A stretch of 64,000 bases of DNA from Thermoleophilia bacterium (GTDB lineage Bacteria; Actinomycetota; Thermoleophilia; BMS3ABIN01): assembly GCA_020053595.1 (NCBI GenBank), contig JAGVMV010000047.1, forward strand, positions 1 to 64,000, given 5' to 3'. Shown here piece by piece: positions 8,889 to 17,704 of the stretch. The position numbers and the translations under genes were made by a program. The notes below the pieces were generated by a model. It worked only from the letters and a program-made list of their open reading frames with translations, searched no databases and was not told where the DNA came from. Numbering within the stretch: the first letter of the stretch is position 1; every line of letters starts with the position of its first letter.

Positions 8889-9354
8889 CAGGCCTCTCCT
8901 TGGGCATCGGATATTAAAGGAACGGTAGCATTCTATTGTTTATCCGCCGCCGCGGCTACAGAAACCGCAGTTTTATCGCAGAGGCTCCATATCAGCCGGA
9001 GGGTGGAAAGAATAAATAAATTCGCGCATCAGTAGACCCACCAGGGGGATTGGCGATATACACACAAGCAAAAGGAACAACCAGTCACCGATGCCCATTT
9101 ACATCAACTCCTTCGCGCCGCCGGGCGGCGCATCTGCAGCCTGACCTTTCCGGTCCCGGTCAGTCACGGGACAAGATAATAACAGGGCGGTCGGACGGAC
9201 AGTTTCAGGCAGGGGGGCTGCGGAATCGCGGCAATCAGCTGGCATTTTCGCGGCAATCGGCTGGCATTTAAAACAATAGCAGGCAGTCGGAGATTCCCTT
9301 CTTCATGGCTGTTGCTAGAAAGAAGCTCCCGGCTCGGTTAGGATTCACGGGGTT
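8889..9354. other. Gene-poor region between divergent genes, with a tandem repeat
   Basis: These 466 bases separate the divergent coiled-coil protein and MMPL transporter genes. Open frames here (such as 9050-9271) lack ribosome binding sites and protein-like composition. The only clear structure is the tandem 22-base repeat at 9226-9269. The region probably contains promoters for both flanking genes. Confidence 0.6.
9226..9269. repeat. Tandem 22-bp direct repeat upstream of the MMPL gene
   Basis: Two adjacent 22-base units (9226-9247 and 9248-9269) are identical except for one A/G difference; each runs from TCGCGGCAATC to GCTGGCATTT. They lie 85 bases before the transporter start. Two helical turns per unit suggests a regulator binding array, but no regulator gene is adjacent. 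Confidence 0.7.
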
Positions 9355-11619
9355 ATGCGACTATCGATCACATTACTGGCTGGCAGCGTCTATCGCCGGC
9401 GCTGGTGGTTCATCATGGCCTGGCTTGTGATGCTGGTAGCCAGCGCTTTCTTTGCTCCCCGGCTGTCGGAGGTCACCAGCGGCGGCGGTTTCGATCTGCC
9501 CGAAAGCGAATCATGGCGGGCAGCCGACATCCTGCAATCGCAGTTTGGCCGGGGCTACCGCCGCACGGTCCAGGTGGTTTATCGACATCCGATGCTCAAG
9601 GTATCCGACCCCCGATATCGCGAAATGCTGCTCAAGTCCCTGGACCGGGCCGCGGCTGGCACCGGGGCGACCAACAGGATCACTTATTACGAGAGCGGCC
9701 TGCCTAATATGGTGAGCGCCGACGGTTCCGCCACCTACGCGCTTTTAAGTTACTCGGGCAGCGAAGAGAAGATCCAGCCACTTGTTCCCCGGATCCGTGA
9801 GCTGGCGATGCAGGACGGAGAGCTGGAGACCCATGTCATCGGCGGCCCCGCCGTGGACTATGACATGGAGAAGACCAGCGAGTCCGATCTGCTGACGGCG
9901 GAAACCTACAGCCTGCCACTCATCCTGATCATCCTTCTACTCGTCTTTGGTACCGTTGTGGCTGCCTCACTGCCGCTCGTCCTCGGTATTGCCAGCGTAG
10001 GCGTGGTTCTGGCGCTGCTGTTTCTGCTGGGGCACTGGATACCGCTTTCGGTTTTCTCGCGTAACATCGTCACTATGATAGGGCTGGGGCTGGGAGTCGA
10101 TTACTGTCTGTTTATCGTCAGCCGTTTTCGCGAGGAGCTGGCCATCCGGGGCTCCGTACAGGAGGCACTCGAGGGAACCCTGGACACCGCTGGCCGGGCG
10201 GTCGTCTTCTCAGGCGCCGCCGTTGTGGTCGGTCTGGCCATGCTCACCCTGTTCAGTTTCGTCTTTATGCGATCATTGGGTATCGGCGGAATGCTGGTTG
10301 CCGCAGTCTCGGTTTTACTGGCCATCACCCTGCTGCCGGCGTTGCTGTCAATAATCGGCAAAAGGGTTAATTCAGCCCGCGTCATACCGGCCCGGTACCT
10401 GCTGGCGGGAGGTGGTCGTTTCTGGCATGCCTGGAGCCGGCAGGTGATGCGGCACCCGATCCTTTATCTGGTTGCCTCGATGGCGGTTCTGCTTTCGCTG
10501 TCCTGGCCGGTTCAAGGCATGAGGGCGGGAGCGCCGGGGATAGACAATCTGTCGCCAACCAGCGATTCCCGGATCGGGCTTGAGCTTTTTGCCGATCAGT
10601 GGGGAGCCGGCGAGATCTCGCCAATCTACGTGGTGATTCAGTCCGGCAACAATTCCGTCTGGCGGTCCGATTTCCGGGACGCCCTCGCCGAACTGGGACA
10701 GCAGCTCAAGAATGATCCGCGGGTTGCCCGGGTGGAATCCATCGCCGAACTGGGATTGCCACGAGAGCTTCCCAGTGATCCCCGTCAGCTGGAAGCACTT
10801 GCCCGGGCTAACCCGGTGAATGCCGCACAGGCAATAAGCATGGTTAATGTGGATAGCGGCAGCAACATCACCATGATGCGGGTAATCGCGACCTCCGAGC
10901 CCAGGGCGCACGAGACCAAGCAACTTGTACGGGACCTGCGTGCCGATATACTGCCTGACATCAGTTTCCCGTCCGGCGTCGAGGCGCTGGTCGGTGGCGG
11001 GCAGGCCGAGGCAGTCGACTTCACCGACATGCTGGCACGCTCATTCCCCTTTTTGATGGCGGCCGTGCTGATCATCACCTACTTTGTACTCCTGTTAATG
11101 TTCCGTTCGCTGATACTTCCCCTCAAGGCGATCTTCATGAACCTGCTCTCGGTGTCAGCTGCTTTTGGTGTGCTGGTGCTGTTTTTCCAGGACGGTTGGG
11201 GCGAAGGCCTGCTCGGCTTTACCGCGCCGGGCGGCATCATCCCCTTCGTGCCGGTCATCCTCTTTTCAGTGCTGTTCGGACTCAGCATGGATTACGAGGT
11301 ATTCCTGTTGTCCCGGATGAAGGAAGAATACGAGCGCACCGGCGACAACGAGGAGGCGGTCGCCTTCGGTCTGGAGAAGACCGGCAGGATAATCACCTCG
11401 GCGGCCCTGATCATGATTGCGGTTTTTGGCGCATTCGCCTTCACCGATTCCATCATCATCAAGGAGTTTGGCGTCGGGCTGGCGGTATCGATCTTCCTGG
11501 ATGCCACGATTGTCAGGATCATACTGGTGCCGGCAACCATGAAGCTGCTGGGCAAGTGGAACTGGTGGCTGCCCGGCTGGCTGGCGCGCCTGTTGCCCGA
11601 CCTCGGGCGCAAACACTGA
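9355..11619 (+). CDS. MMPL/RND-family membrane transporter
   Basis: A 754-residue protein with the duplicated RND layout: one N-terminal helix, a large outside domain (about residues 45-180), then a block of five or six helices, and the same pattern again. The first helical block includes IGLGLGVDYCLFIVSRFREE and the second FGLSMDYEVFLLSRMKEEYE, the paired D-Y motifs of the proton relay in MMPL proteins. Such proteins export lipids or hydrophobic compounds, or confer drug tolerance; the substrate cannot be told. ATG at 9355. The archaemetzincin gene follows after 12 bases, and tandem repeats upstream may carry its control. Confidence 0.88.
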   Translation: MRLSITLLAGSVYRRRWWFIMAWLVMLVASAFFAPRLSEVTSGGGFDLPESESWRAADILQSQFGRGYRRTVQVVYRHPMLKVSDPRYREMLLKSLDRAAAGTGATNRITYYESGLPNMVSADGSATYALLSYSGSEEKIQPLVPRIRELAMQDGELETHVIGGPAVDYDMEKTSESDLLTAETYSLPLILIILLLVFGTVVAASLPLVLGIASVGVVLALLFLLGHWIPLSVFSRNIVTMIGLGLGVDYCLFIVSRFREELAIRGSVQEALEGTLDTAGRAVVFSGAAVVVGLAMLTLFSFVFMRSLGIGGMLVAAVSVLLAITLLPALLSIIGKRVNSARVIPARYLLAGGGRFWHAWSRQVMRHPILYLVASMAVLLSLSWPVQGMRAGAPGIDNLSPTSDSRIGLELFADQWGAGEISPIYVVIQSGNNSVWRSDFRDALAELGQQLKNDPRVARVESIAELGLPRELPSDPRQLEALARANPVNAAQAISMVNVDSGSNITMMRVIATSEPRAHETKQLVRDLRADILPDISFPSGVEALVGGGQAEAVDFTDMLARSFPFLMAAVLIITYFVLLLMFRSLILPLKAIFMNLLSVSAAFGVLVLFFQDGWGEGLLGFTAPGGIIPFVPVILFSVLFGLSMDYEVFLLSRMKEEYERTGDNEEAVAFGLEKTGRIITSAALIMIAVFGAFAFTDSIIIKEFGVGLAVSIFLDATIVRIILVPATMKLLGKWNWWLPGWLARLLPDLGRKH

Positions 11620-11631
11620 CCTGGTAACCGG

Positions 11632-12186
11632 ATGGAAGCCGCGCGGAGAAACCTGTTTCTGATTCCTTTTGCTGATCTGGATGACGGCTTGCTTCCTCTT
11701 CGGGAGCTAGCCAGCGATGTCGCCGCGGTTTTCGGTCTCGATGGGGCGGTCGCAGCCTCGCTGCCGATTCCGGCGGAGGCTTTCGACCGGCGGCGTCATC
11801 AATACTCCGCGGCGGGATTGCTGACGGCAGCTGCCCGGTCGCGTGTCGCACCGATGGGTCCACCTACTGCCGTGTTGCTGGGTATTACCGGCCTCGACCT
11901 GTTTGCGCCACGGCTCAACTTTGTTTTCGGAATGGCTGATGCCGGGTTAGCCGTCGCGGTGATATCCCTCTGCCGGCTGCGCCCTGAATTCCACGGTGGA
12001 GATCCTGACCCGCGATTATTCAGGCAACGGGCTCTCAAGGAGGCGATCCATGAACTGGGTCATATCTTCGGGCTGGCGCATTGTGACCGCCAGGACTGCA
12101 TCATGCATTTTTCAACCAGCATCCAGGACACAGACCGAAAAGGGCCGGGATTTTGCCATCCCTGTACAGGCAGGATAAATCTCTGA
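11632..12186 (+). CDS. amzA: Archaemetzincin-type zinc metalloprotease
   Basis: A 184-residue putative metalloprotease of the archaemetzincin (M54) family. The motif HELGHIFGLAHC continues with four residues, C, I and M, then CHPC at the C terminus, matching the family pattern HExxHxxGxxHCx4CxM followed by CxxC. The three histidines bind the catalytic zinc and the four cysteines a structural zinc. The middle carries FAPRLNFVFGMAD, like the family's LNFVFG segment. No signal peptide is seen. It follows the MMPL gene by 12 bases and converges with korB. Substrates of the family are unknown. Confidence 0.88.
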   Translation: MEAARRNLFLIPFADLDDGLLPLRELASDVAAVFGLDGAVAASLPIPAEAFDRRRHQYSAAGLLTAAARSRVAPMGPPTAVLLGITGLDLFAPRLNFVFGMADAGLAVAVISLCRLRPEFHGGDPDPRLFRQRALKEAIHELGHIFGLAHCDRQDCIMHFSTSIQDTDRKGPGFCHPCTGRINL

Positions 12187-12216
12187 GAATATTTCCGTTT
12201 GAGAGCCGGCGGTTTT

Positions 12217-13071
12217 CTAGAAGAACCTTTGCAGTTCACCGGCCATATCTTCAGGCAAAAACGGTTGTTTCACCAGCGGTTCGCGATTGGCGATAACCGG
12301 TATTCTCTCTTCCAGCGTCTGCCGTTCCGAGCGGTAGATGATACCAGTCGGTATTCGTTCGCCGAATTCGAGCGCCCGCTGGAAGGCCGCTACGCGGTCA
12401 CCGGGATCGTGTTCCGGCCCTACGGGATAGCATCTCTCGCGATACCACTGAAAAGTATTGATTTTATTGTAGCTGACGCAGGGCTGGAGAATGTCGAGGA
12501 AAGCGAAGCCCTTGTGCTCGAGGGCCGACTGCATCAACCCGCGAAGCTGGTCCTGGTCTCCCGAGAAACCACGGGCGACAAAACTGGCGTCCATGGCCAC
12601 CGCCAGCGCTATCGGGTTGAGCGGTTCGTAGAGGACACCGAAAGGCTGCGCGCCGGTGATCATGCCCTCATCGGTGGTCGGCGACGCCTGACCCTTGGTG
12701 AGGCCATAGACCTGGTTGTCATGCACAAAAAGAGTGATATTTAGGTTGCGCCGCATGGCGTTGAGAAAGTGGTTGCCGCCTTCACCGTAGCAATCGCCGT
12801 CGCCCGCCACTGCCAGAACGCGCATCTCATGATTGGCAAGACGGATGGCTTGTGCGACAGGCAGAGTTCTCCCATGCAGCCCGTTGAAAGTGTTGCAGCG
12901 GGTATAGTGGGGGAATTTCCCCGCCTGGCCGATGCCGGAGACGATGGTGAGTTCGTGGGGCTCCAGGCCCAGCTCCACCATGGCCATCTTGAAGGCTCTC
13001 AGTATCTGCAGGTTGCCACAACCCGGGCACCAGGCGGGATTCTGGCCGCGGAAGCTTTCCAGCTCAGACAT
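12217..13071 (-). CDS. korB: 2-oxoacid:ferredoxin oxidoreductase beta subunit (KorB-like)
   Basis: Thiamine-diphosphate-binding subunit of a 2-oxoglutarate- or other 2-oxoacid-ferredoxin oxidoreductase. CPGCGN near the N terminus supplies Fe-S ligands, and GDGDCYGEGGNHF is the TPP/Mg motif (GDG...N). The 284-residue length fits KorB. The ATG at 13071 overlaps the end of korA by eight bases, which indicates coupled translation; the open frame extends to 13137 but that part lies inside korA. Two-subunit KorAB enzymes act on 2-oxoglutarate, pyruvate or branched-chain acids, so the name korB reflects the family rather than a proven substrate. Confidence 0.85.
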   Translation of the reverse strand: MSELESFRGQNPAWCPGCGNLQILRAFKMAMVELGLEPHELTIVSGIGQAGKFPHYTRCNTFNGLHGRTLPVAQAIRLANHEMRVLAVAGDGDCYGEGGNHFLNAMRRNLNITLFVHDNQVYGLTKGQASPTTDEGMITGAQPFGVLYEPLNPIALAVAMDASFVARGFSGDQDQLRGLMQSALEHKGFAFLDILQPCVSYNKINTFQWYRERCYPVGPEHDPGDRVAAFQRALEFGERIPTGIIYRSERQTLEERIPVIANREPLVKQPFLPEDMAGELQRFF

Positions 13072-14833
13072 CGTGTTCGCCCAGTTCGTCAAGCAACTCT
13101 TCCAGCAGGTAGGGCCGGCCATCGAACTTGGTGACAAGCTTGCTGAAGACGAAGCCGGTTTCCGCCCGCATCAGCCGGGCGAACTGGGAGGTGGCGTTAT
13201 TTTCAACGCAAACCGTGAACTTTGCCTGCCGCAGAACCTCGAGATAATCGAATTTCCCTGTTCCCGGGAAGGGATATATCTCACTGAAGTGCAGCATGGC
13301 GATGCTGTGTTTCTCGCCCAGACGATCCACAGCTTCTTTGATGACGCCATAGGTTGAGCCCCAGCCGACGATGACCGTTTCGGGCTTTTTATCGCCATGC
13401 AGCAGTGGCGGTGAAATCTGGTCACGGATCAGCGGCTGCTTCTTCAGCAGGCGCTTTTCCACCATGCGGACCCTGGTTTCGGCATCTTCCACCAGGTGGC
13501 CATCCTCATCATGTTCGTCGCTGTCTGTTACCACCAGATGATGTGAAGCCCCCGGCTCGGCCAGCGGTGAAACGCCGGTGTCGGTATAGGCGTGGCGCTG
13601 GTAATCGGCGAGCTTTGCCAGTTCCCCGGCTCGCAGGCGGTAATCCTGATAAATGATTTTGGCTGGGTCGAGAGCGTCCAGCGTCCACTCGGTATCAGCC
13701 AGGTACTGGTCGGAGATGATGAAGGCGGGCACCTGGTATTTCTCTGCCAGGTCGAAGGCTTTGCCGGTCAGGTAGTAGGCCTGTTCGGGATTGCCCGGCG
13801 CCATGATCACCCGGGGGAACTCGCCGTGGGCGGCGTGGAGGATGTACAAAAGGTCGGCCTGTTCCGTGCGGGTGGGGAAGCCGGTGGCCGGCGCCGGACG
13901 CTGACCGACAAAGATAACCACCGGCGTCTCGGTCATGCCCGCCAGCGAAAGCCCTTCCACCATCAGCGCGAAACCGCCGCCGGCGGTGCCGGTCATCGAG
14001 CGCACACCGGCATAAGAGGCGCCGATTGCCATGTTGATAGCGGCGATTTCGTCCTCCGCCTGCTCCACGATCAGGCTGTGCCTCCCGCTCTGCGCCGCCA
14101 TGAAATTCATGACGCCGGTGGAGGGCGTCATGGGATAGGCCGCATAGAAGCGGCAGCCACCGGCGAGCGCGCCGAGCCCGACGGCCGAGGTGCCGTCCAT
14201 AAGCATCCGTTTCGGTGCAGCTCGGGAAACGCCAGCCGCCGCCTCCTTTTCCTGTGCAGCGGTGAGGCCTGGAATGTTGACAGAGAAATTGCACTGTCCG
14301 CAATTTCCCCGCGCGAAGTCGGCTCCGGCTTTTGCGGCGGCCAGGTTCTGGTCTACCACTTCGCGGCCCTTTCGGGCAAAAGTCTCAGTGAGCAGCTCAT
14401 CAAGGGTTTCCAGGTCCATGCCCAGCATGCCCAGCATCGCGCCGACGGCTACCGTGTTTTCCATGATGCGGTTGCCGGCCGCATCCATGGCGATCTGCCG
14501 GAACGGAATATCGAGGAGGTTTTCACCATCGTACTTTTCCCGGACTGTTTCGGAGTCGTAAACGACCAGGCCGACGGGGCTCAGCTCGCCGAGATGCTCC
14601 GCCACGGTGTTTTTATCAAGAGCCACCAGGATATCAACTACTTTGCGGGATGCGCTGATCTCACGGTCGGCGAACCTTACCTGGTAAAAATTGTGCCCGC
14701 CGCGGATGCGTGACATATAGTCCTGGTGGGTGAAAACATGGAAGCCCGAGCGGGCGAACAGCTTCGCGAGTACCGCTCCAATTGTCTGGAGTCCCTGCCC
14801 CGCCTGGCCACCGATTTTAATGGTGTAGTCCAT
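13064..14833 (-). CDS. korA: 2-oxoacid:ferredoxin oxidoreductase alpha subunit (fused gamma-alpha, KorA-like)
   Basis: A 589-residue fusion. The N-terminal 180 residues are the gamma domain (IGGQAGQGLQTIG, RIRGGHNFYQVRF) and the rest is the alpha domain with AAYPMTPSTGVMNF, EQAEDEIAAINMAIGAS and TGTAGGGFALM. Partner of KorB; the complex oxidatively decarboxylates a 2-oxoacid to acyl-CoA and reduces ferredoxin, or works in reverse. ATG at 14833 is preceded by GAGGAAA at about 12 bases; the frame extends to 14872 without a better start. It lies 94 bases downstream of the group 3b hydrogenase alpha subunit on the same strand, so a shared transcript is likely. Confidence 0.87.
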   Translation of the reverse strand: MDYTIKIGGQAGQGLQTIGAVLAKLFARSGFHVFTHQDYMSRIRGGHNFYQVRFADREISASRKVVDILVALDKNTVAEHLGELSPVGLVVYDSETVREKYDGENLLDIPFRQIAMDAAGNRIMENTVAVGAMLGMLGMDLETLDELLTETFARKGREVVDQNLAAAKAGADFARGNCGQCNFSVNIPGLTAAQEKEAAAGVSRAAPKRMLMDGTSAVGLGALAGGCRFYAAYPMTPSTGVMNFMAAQSGRHSLIVEQAEDEIAAINMAIGASYAGVRSMTGTAGGGFALMVEGLSLAGMTETPVVIFVGQRPAPATGFPTRTEQADLLYILHAAHGEFPRVIMAPGNPEQAYYLTGKAFDLAEKYQVPAFIISDQYLADTEWTLDALDPAKIIYQDYRLRAGELAKLADYQRHAYTDTGVSPLAEPGASHHLVVTDSDEHDEDGHLVEDAETRVRMVEKRLLKKQPLIRDQISPPLLHGDKKPETVIVGWGSTYGVIKEAVDRLGEKHSIAMLHFSEIYPFPGTGKFDYLEVLRQAKFTVCVENNATSQFARLMRAETGFVFSKLVTKFDGRPYLLEELLDELGEHDV

Positions 14834-14927
14834 ATGGTCTGTTAATTTCCTCTTTGCCGGACGGTTAAACAAACACGAGGCGCGTTTATGTTCCTGGTGC
14901 GGGAGTCGCGGGGGTCACTGGCAGGCT

Positions 14928-16184
14928 TCAATGTGTGGCGCAGGATACGCAGGGGTCATATGAGCGCACCAGTCGCTCGATGCCCTCGATGAGCCGCGCA
15001 GCCTCCCAGTCGTGCCGCTGCCCGACAAACTGATCGATGTCGTCTTCGAGGTTGGTCAGGTTTTGAGCCGTGGGTGTAATGATGTTGTCATCAACGATGA
15101 GTCCCTCGTCATCAAGCGTATAGGCATGGTACAGGGTGCCTCGCGGCGCTTCGGTTGCCGCGACGCCTGAGCCCGCCCGTACCGTTATCTCCGGTGTTTT
15201 GGTCACCAAATCGCCCGCCAGCAGCTCGTCGATCAGTCTCACCGATTCGGTCATGGCATATACCAGCTCCACTGTCTGGCAGAAAGTGTTCAGGAAAGTG
15301 TTGTAGTTCGGGAATGAATGCGGAGAGTCCCGGAGGATGGTCCCGGCGCTCCCGGTCAGGAGTTCATGGCTCAGATTGATGCGGGCGAGCGCGCCCGTGA
15401 AAAAGCCCCTGCCCTCGTGCAGGCCAGCCTTGGCGGTCGAGTCCGGCCTAACTACTTCGCGCAGCGTTGAGCAGAAATCATCAGGGGTGGAACAATATCC
15501 CTCGCTGGAACAGACTTCGCCGGTGTAATACGCGTACTCATCGGGGTCTACGAGCGCGAGGTAAGTCGTCTTTCGCGAGAAATCAGGTATATCGAGCTCG
15601 CCGGTGAGGCGCGCGAGGCGCATGGCCGGCGGCAACGCTTCCTCGAGTCGATGCCTCAGATCGGCCAGCCGGGTTACGGGTGGCACGTGGCTGAAGCCTC
15701 CCACCCGTGAGGTTATCGGGTGGACCGCACGTCCGCCGATGACATAAACCATGTCATTCCCCAACTTTTTCAGGGCCAGCGCTATCTCTACTTCATCGGG
15801 ATGTTCGCTGGCCATGGAGATTGCGCTCTCCGCGCCGAGATAGTCCGGCAGAGCCAGGAAAAAAGCGTGCAGTGTATGGCTCTGTATCCACTGGGCCAGA
15901 ATCATCAGCCGTCTCAGCTTATCAGTGACGGGATCGACGTTGACGCTGAGCGCCTGCTCCATCGCCTTGATCGCGGTGATGTTGTGCACGGACGGGCAGA
16001 CGCCGCAGATGCGTGAGGCTATGGTGGGGGCGTCGAAGAAATTGCGGCCGCGCAGCAGGCCTTCGAACAGACGTGCCCCCTCTTCGTACTTCAACCGGAC
16101 TGAATGCACTTTACCTTCAGTCAGCATTACGGTGAGCGAGGCGTGTCCCTCGATACGGGTGACGTGTTCGAGTTTGATTTTCAA
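14928..16184 (-). CDS. hydA: Group 3b-type [NiFe] hydrogenase alpha (large) subunit
   Basis: Ni-Fe catalytic subunit of a cytoplasmic bidirectional NAD(P)-linked hydrogenase, 418 residues. L1 RIEGHAS and L2 RICGVCPSVHN bind Ni with the terminal DPCVSCATH. Unlike most large subunits, translation stops directly after that final His, so there is no C-terminal peptide to remove. The stop is TGA, and the 13 codons after it (SLPV to PGT) look unrelated to a hydrogenase tail and carry no hairpin, so I read it as a true stop. Start is TTG 16184, with a weak ribosome site and an open frame upstream. It is separated from hydD by pyrE. Confidence 0.85.
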   Translation of the reverse strand: MKIKLEHVTRIEGHASLTVMLTEGKVHSVRLKYEEGARLFEGLLRGRNFFDAPTIASRICGVCPSVHNITAIKAMEQALSVNVDPVTDKLRRLMILAQWIQSHTLHAFFLALPDYLGAESAISMASEHPDEVEIALALKKLGNDMVYVIGGRAVHPITSRVGGFSHVPPVTRLADLRHRLEEALPPAMRLARLTGELDIPDFSRKTTYLALVDPDEYAYYTGEVCSSEGYCSTPDDFCSTLREVVRPDSTAKAGLHEGRGFFTGALARINLSHELLTGSAGTILRDSPHSFPNYNTFLNTFCQTVELVYAMTESVRLIDELLAGDLVTKTPEITVRAGSGVAATEAPRGTLYHAYTLDDEGLIVDDNIITPTAQNLTNLEDDIDQFVGQRHDWEAARLIEGIERLVRSYDPCVSCATH

Positions 16185-16330
16185 ATTGCGGCGGCGGTCA
16201 TTTCCAGACTTCTTGCCTCTTTGCAGCCATTCAAAACCGCCAGCCTGAAAAAAGATGGCACTGCCGGTTCATCAGCAGGGGAGGAACAAGCGTATTCGGC
16301 AGGCAGGTAGCCGGCGGTCCGGATCGACGA

Positions 16331-16885
16331 TCAGCTGAAAAGTTCGCCGTATCGTACCAGTGGCTCGAATGGCAGATGCCCCTCGCGCTCGATATTCTCC
16401 GCTCCGCCCTCTTCGCGATCGACTATGGTATAGGCGATCGCCGGCTCCAGCCCCTCGACCCTGGCGCTGTTGATGGCCTTGATGATTGAACCGCCGCTGG
16501 TTACCACATCATCGACGATGGCAACTCGGGCGCCACGCTGGATTGATCCTTCGATCCACTTGCTGGTGCCATGGGTCTTGGGCTCCTTGCGAACGATGAA
16601 TCCCTGTACTGGATATCCCAGTCGCCAGCTCAAGGCTACTACTCCGGCTACGATGGGGTCGGCCCCGATGGCGAGCCCGCCGATGGCGCCGATCTCCGCG
16701 GCGCGCAGCTTTTCGACCAACAGCTCAGAAGCCACAGCCAGCCCTTCGGCGTCCAGTGTCACCCGCTTGCAATCGAAATAATGGTCGCTGCGCTTTCCCG
16801 AAGTGAGGATGAAATCTCCCTTGAGGTAGGCTTTTTCCACCAGTAGCTGGCGGAGCCTGTCTAAAAGATGTTGTGTGTCACTCAT
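16331..16885 (-). CDS. pyrE: Orotate phosphoribosyltransferase
   Basis: Pyrimidine biosynthesis enzyme joining orotate to PRPP, 184 residues. The PRPP loop VAIVDDVVTSGGSI is near residue 115, and the N terminus has ILTSGKRSDHYFDCKR, which is typical of PyrE. ATG at 16885 lies 13 bases after the hydD stop; the frame runs up to 16912 and would overlap hydD. It splits the hydrogenase operon between hydD and hydA, an unusual place for a nucleotide gene. About 146 bases of non-coding sequence separate it from hydA. Confidence 0.9.
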   Translation of the reverse strand: MSDTQHLLDRLRQLLVEKAYLKGDFILTSGKRSDHYFDCKRVTLDAEGLAVASELLVEKLRAAEIGAIGGLAIGADPIVAGVVALSWRLGYPVQGFIVRKEPKTHGTSKWIEGSIQRGARVAIVDDVVTSGGSIIKAINSARVEGLEPAIAYTIVDREEGGAENIEREGHLPFEPLVRYGELFS

Positions 16886-16898
16886 GGCGCAGATACTA

Positions 16899-17690
16899 TC
16901 ACACCAGACCACGCCAGCGATCGAACATCTCCTGGTACTCAGGAGCCAGCGAGCAGAACTTCTGGAATTTACGAATCAGGTCCGGATAGGTAGTTCCCCG
17001 CGTCAGGATCTCGATAGCCGATGTCAGGTTGGGCTCTTCAGTCGGGCCACGACAGCCGTCGCAGGGCACACCGACCGAAGGGCAGACAACACCACAACCG
17101 GCGCGGGTGATCGGGCCAAGGCAGGGAAGCCCTTCCAGCAGCAGGCAGCGGTTCTCGAGTATTTTGCAGTCCACGCATTGGGGATAGGCCTTGAGTTGCG
17201 GCAGGCGTCCGGCGATCAGCGCCGTCACTGTCTCCATGATTTCCCACTTGCTGGCCGGACAGCCACGAAGCTGCAGATCAACCCGCACGTATCGAGAAAT
17301 TGGAAATACCTCCAGCGTGTCCAGATCCTCCATACCCCGGTATACATACTTTTTCAGGTCGCCCAGATCATGGAAGTGCTGGGCTGCCGGCACACCGCCA
17401 AATGACGAACAGCTTCCCAGGGCCGCCAGGACTTTCGTGCTGCGGCGAACTTCTTGCAGCAGATCGAGCTCATCGGGCCGGGCCGGCACGCCATCGACGA
17501 AGGCTATGTCGAAGGGGCCGTTCTGGTTGAAGGTGCGGGCCATGGGAAAGTGCACGATGTCGACTGCCCTGACGAGAGCCAGCAGATCGTCCGCGAGATT
17601 GAGGAATTCAAGCTGACAGCCGGCGTCGGAGGTAAGCGAAAATATCCCGATCCGCAACCTTTCCCCGGAGGCCGGCGACAGGTTTCCCAT
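16899..17690 (-). CDS. hydD: Group 3b-type [NiFe] hydrogenase delta (small) subunit
   Basis: Iron-sulfur small subunit that links the Ni-Fe site to the flavin subunit, 263 residues. Cluster ligands are in SDAGCQLEF, ALGSCSSFGG, LRGCPASKWE and the C-terminal stretch with CVDCKILENRC, AGCGVVCPSVG and PCDGCRGPTEEPN. It has no Tat signal, as expected for a cytoplasmic enzyme and in contrast to the group 1 small subunit at 2326-3444. It follows hydG by 14 bases, with ATG at 17690. Family identity is firm; the group 3b label rests on the neighbouring beta and gamma subunits. Confidence 0.85.
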   Translation of the reverse strand: MGNLSPASGERLRIGIFSLTSDAGCQLEFLNLADDLLALVRAVDIVHFPMARTFNQNGPFDIAFVDGVPARPDELDLLQEVRRSTKVLAALGSCSSFGGVPAAQHFHDLGDLKKYVYRGMEDLDTLEVFPISRYVRVDLQLRGCPASKWEIMETVTALIAGRLPQLKAYPQCVDCKILENRCLLLEGLPCLGPITRAGCGVVCPSVGVPCDGCRGPTEEPNLTSAIEILTRGTTYPDLIRKFQKFCSLAPEYQEMFDRWRGLV

Positions 17691-17704
17691 TCCGGAATTT
17701 TCCT

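Noticed and set aside
9050-9271. Plus-strand 73-codon frame in the gap before the MMPL gene
   Set aside because: No ribosome site, unlike a protein in composition, and it ends within the tandem 22-base repeat.
14889-14930. Possible second selenocysteine read-through at the TGA ending hydA, with 13 more codons to TAA
   Set aside because: The Ni-ligand cysteines of L4 are already present as Cys, the TGA comes after the final His, the downstream codons do not resemble a hydrogenase tail, and no hairpin follows.
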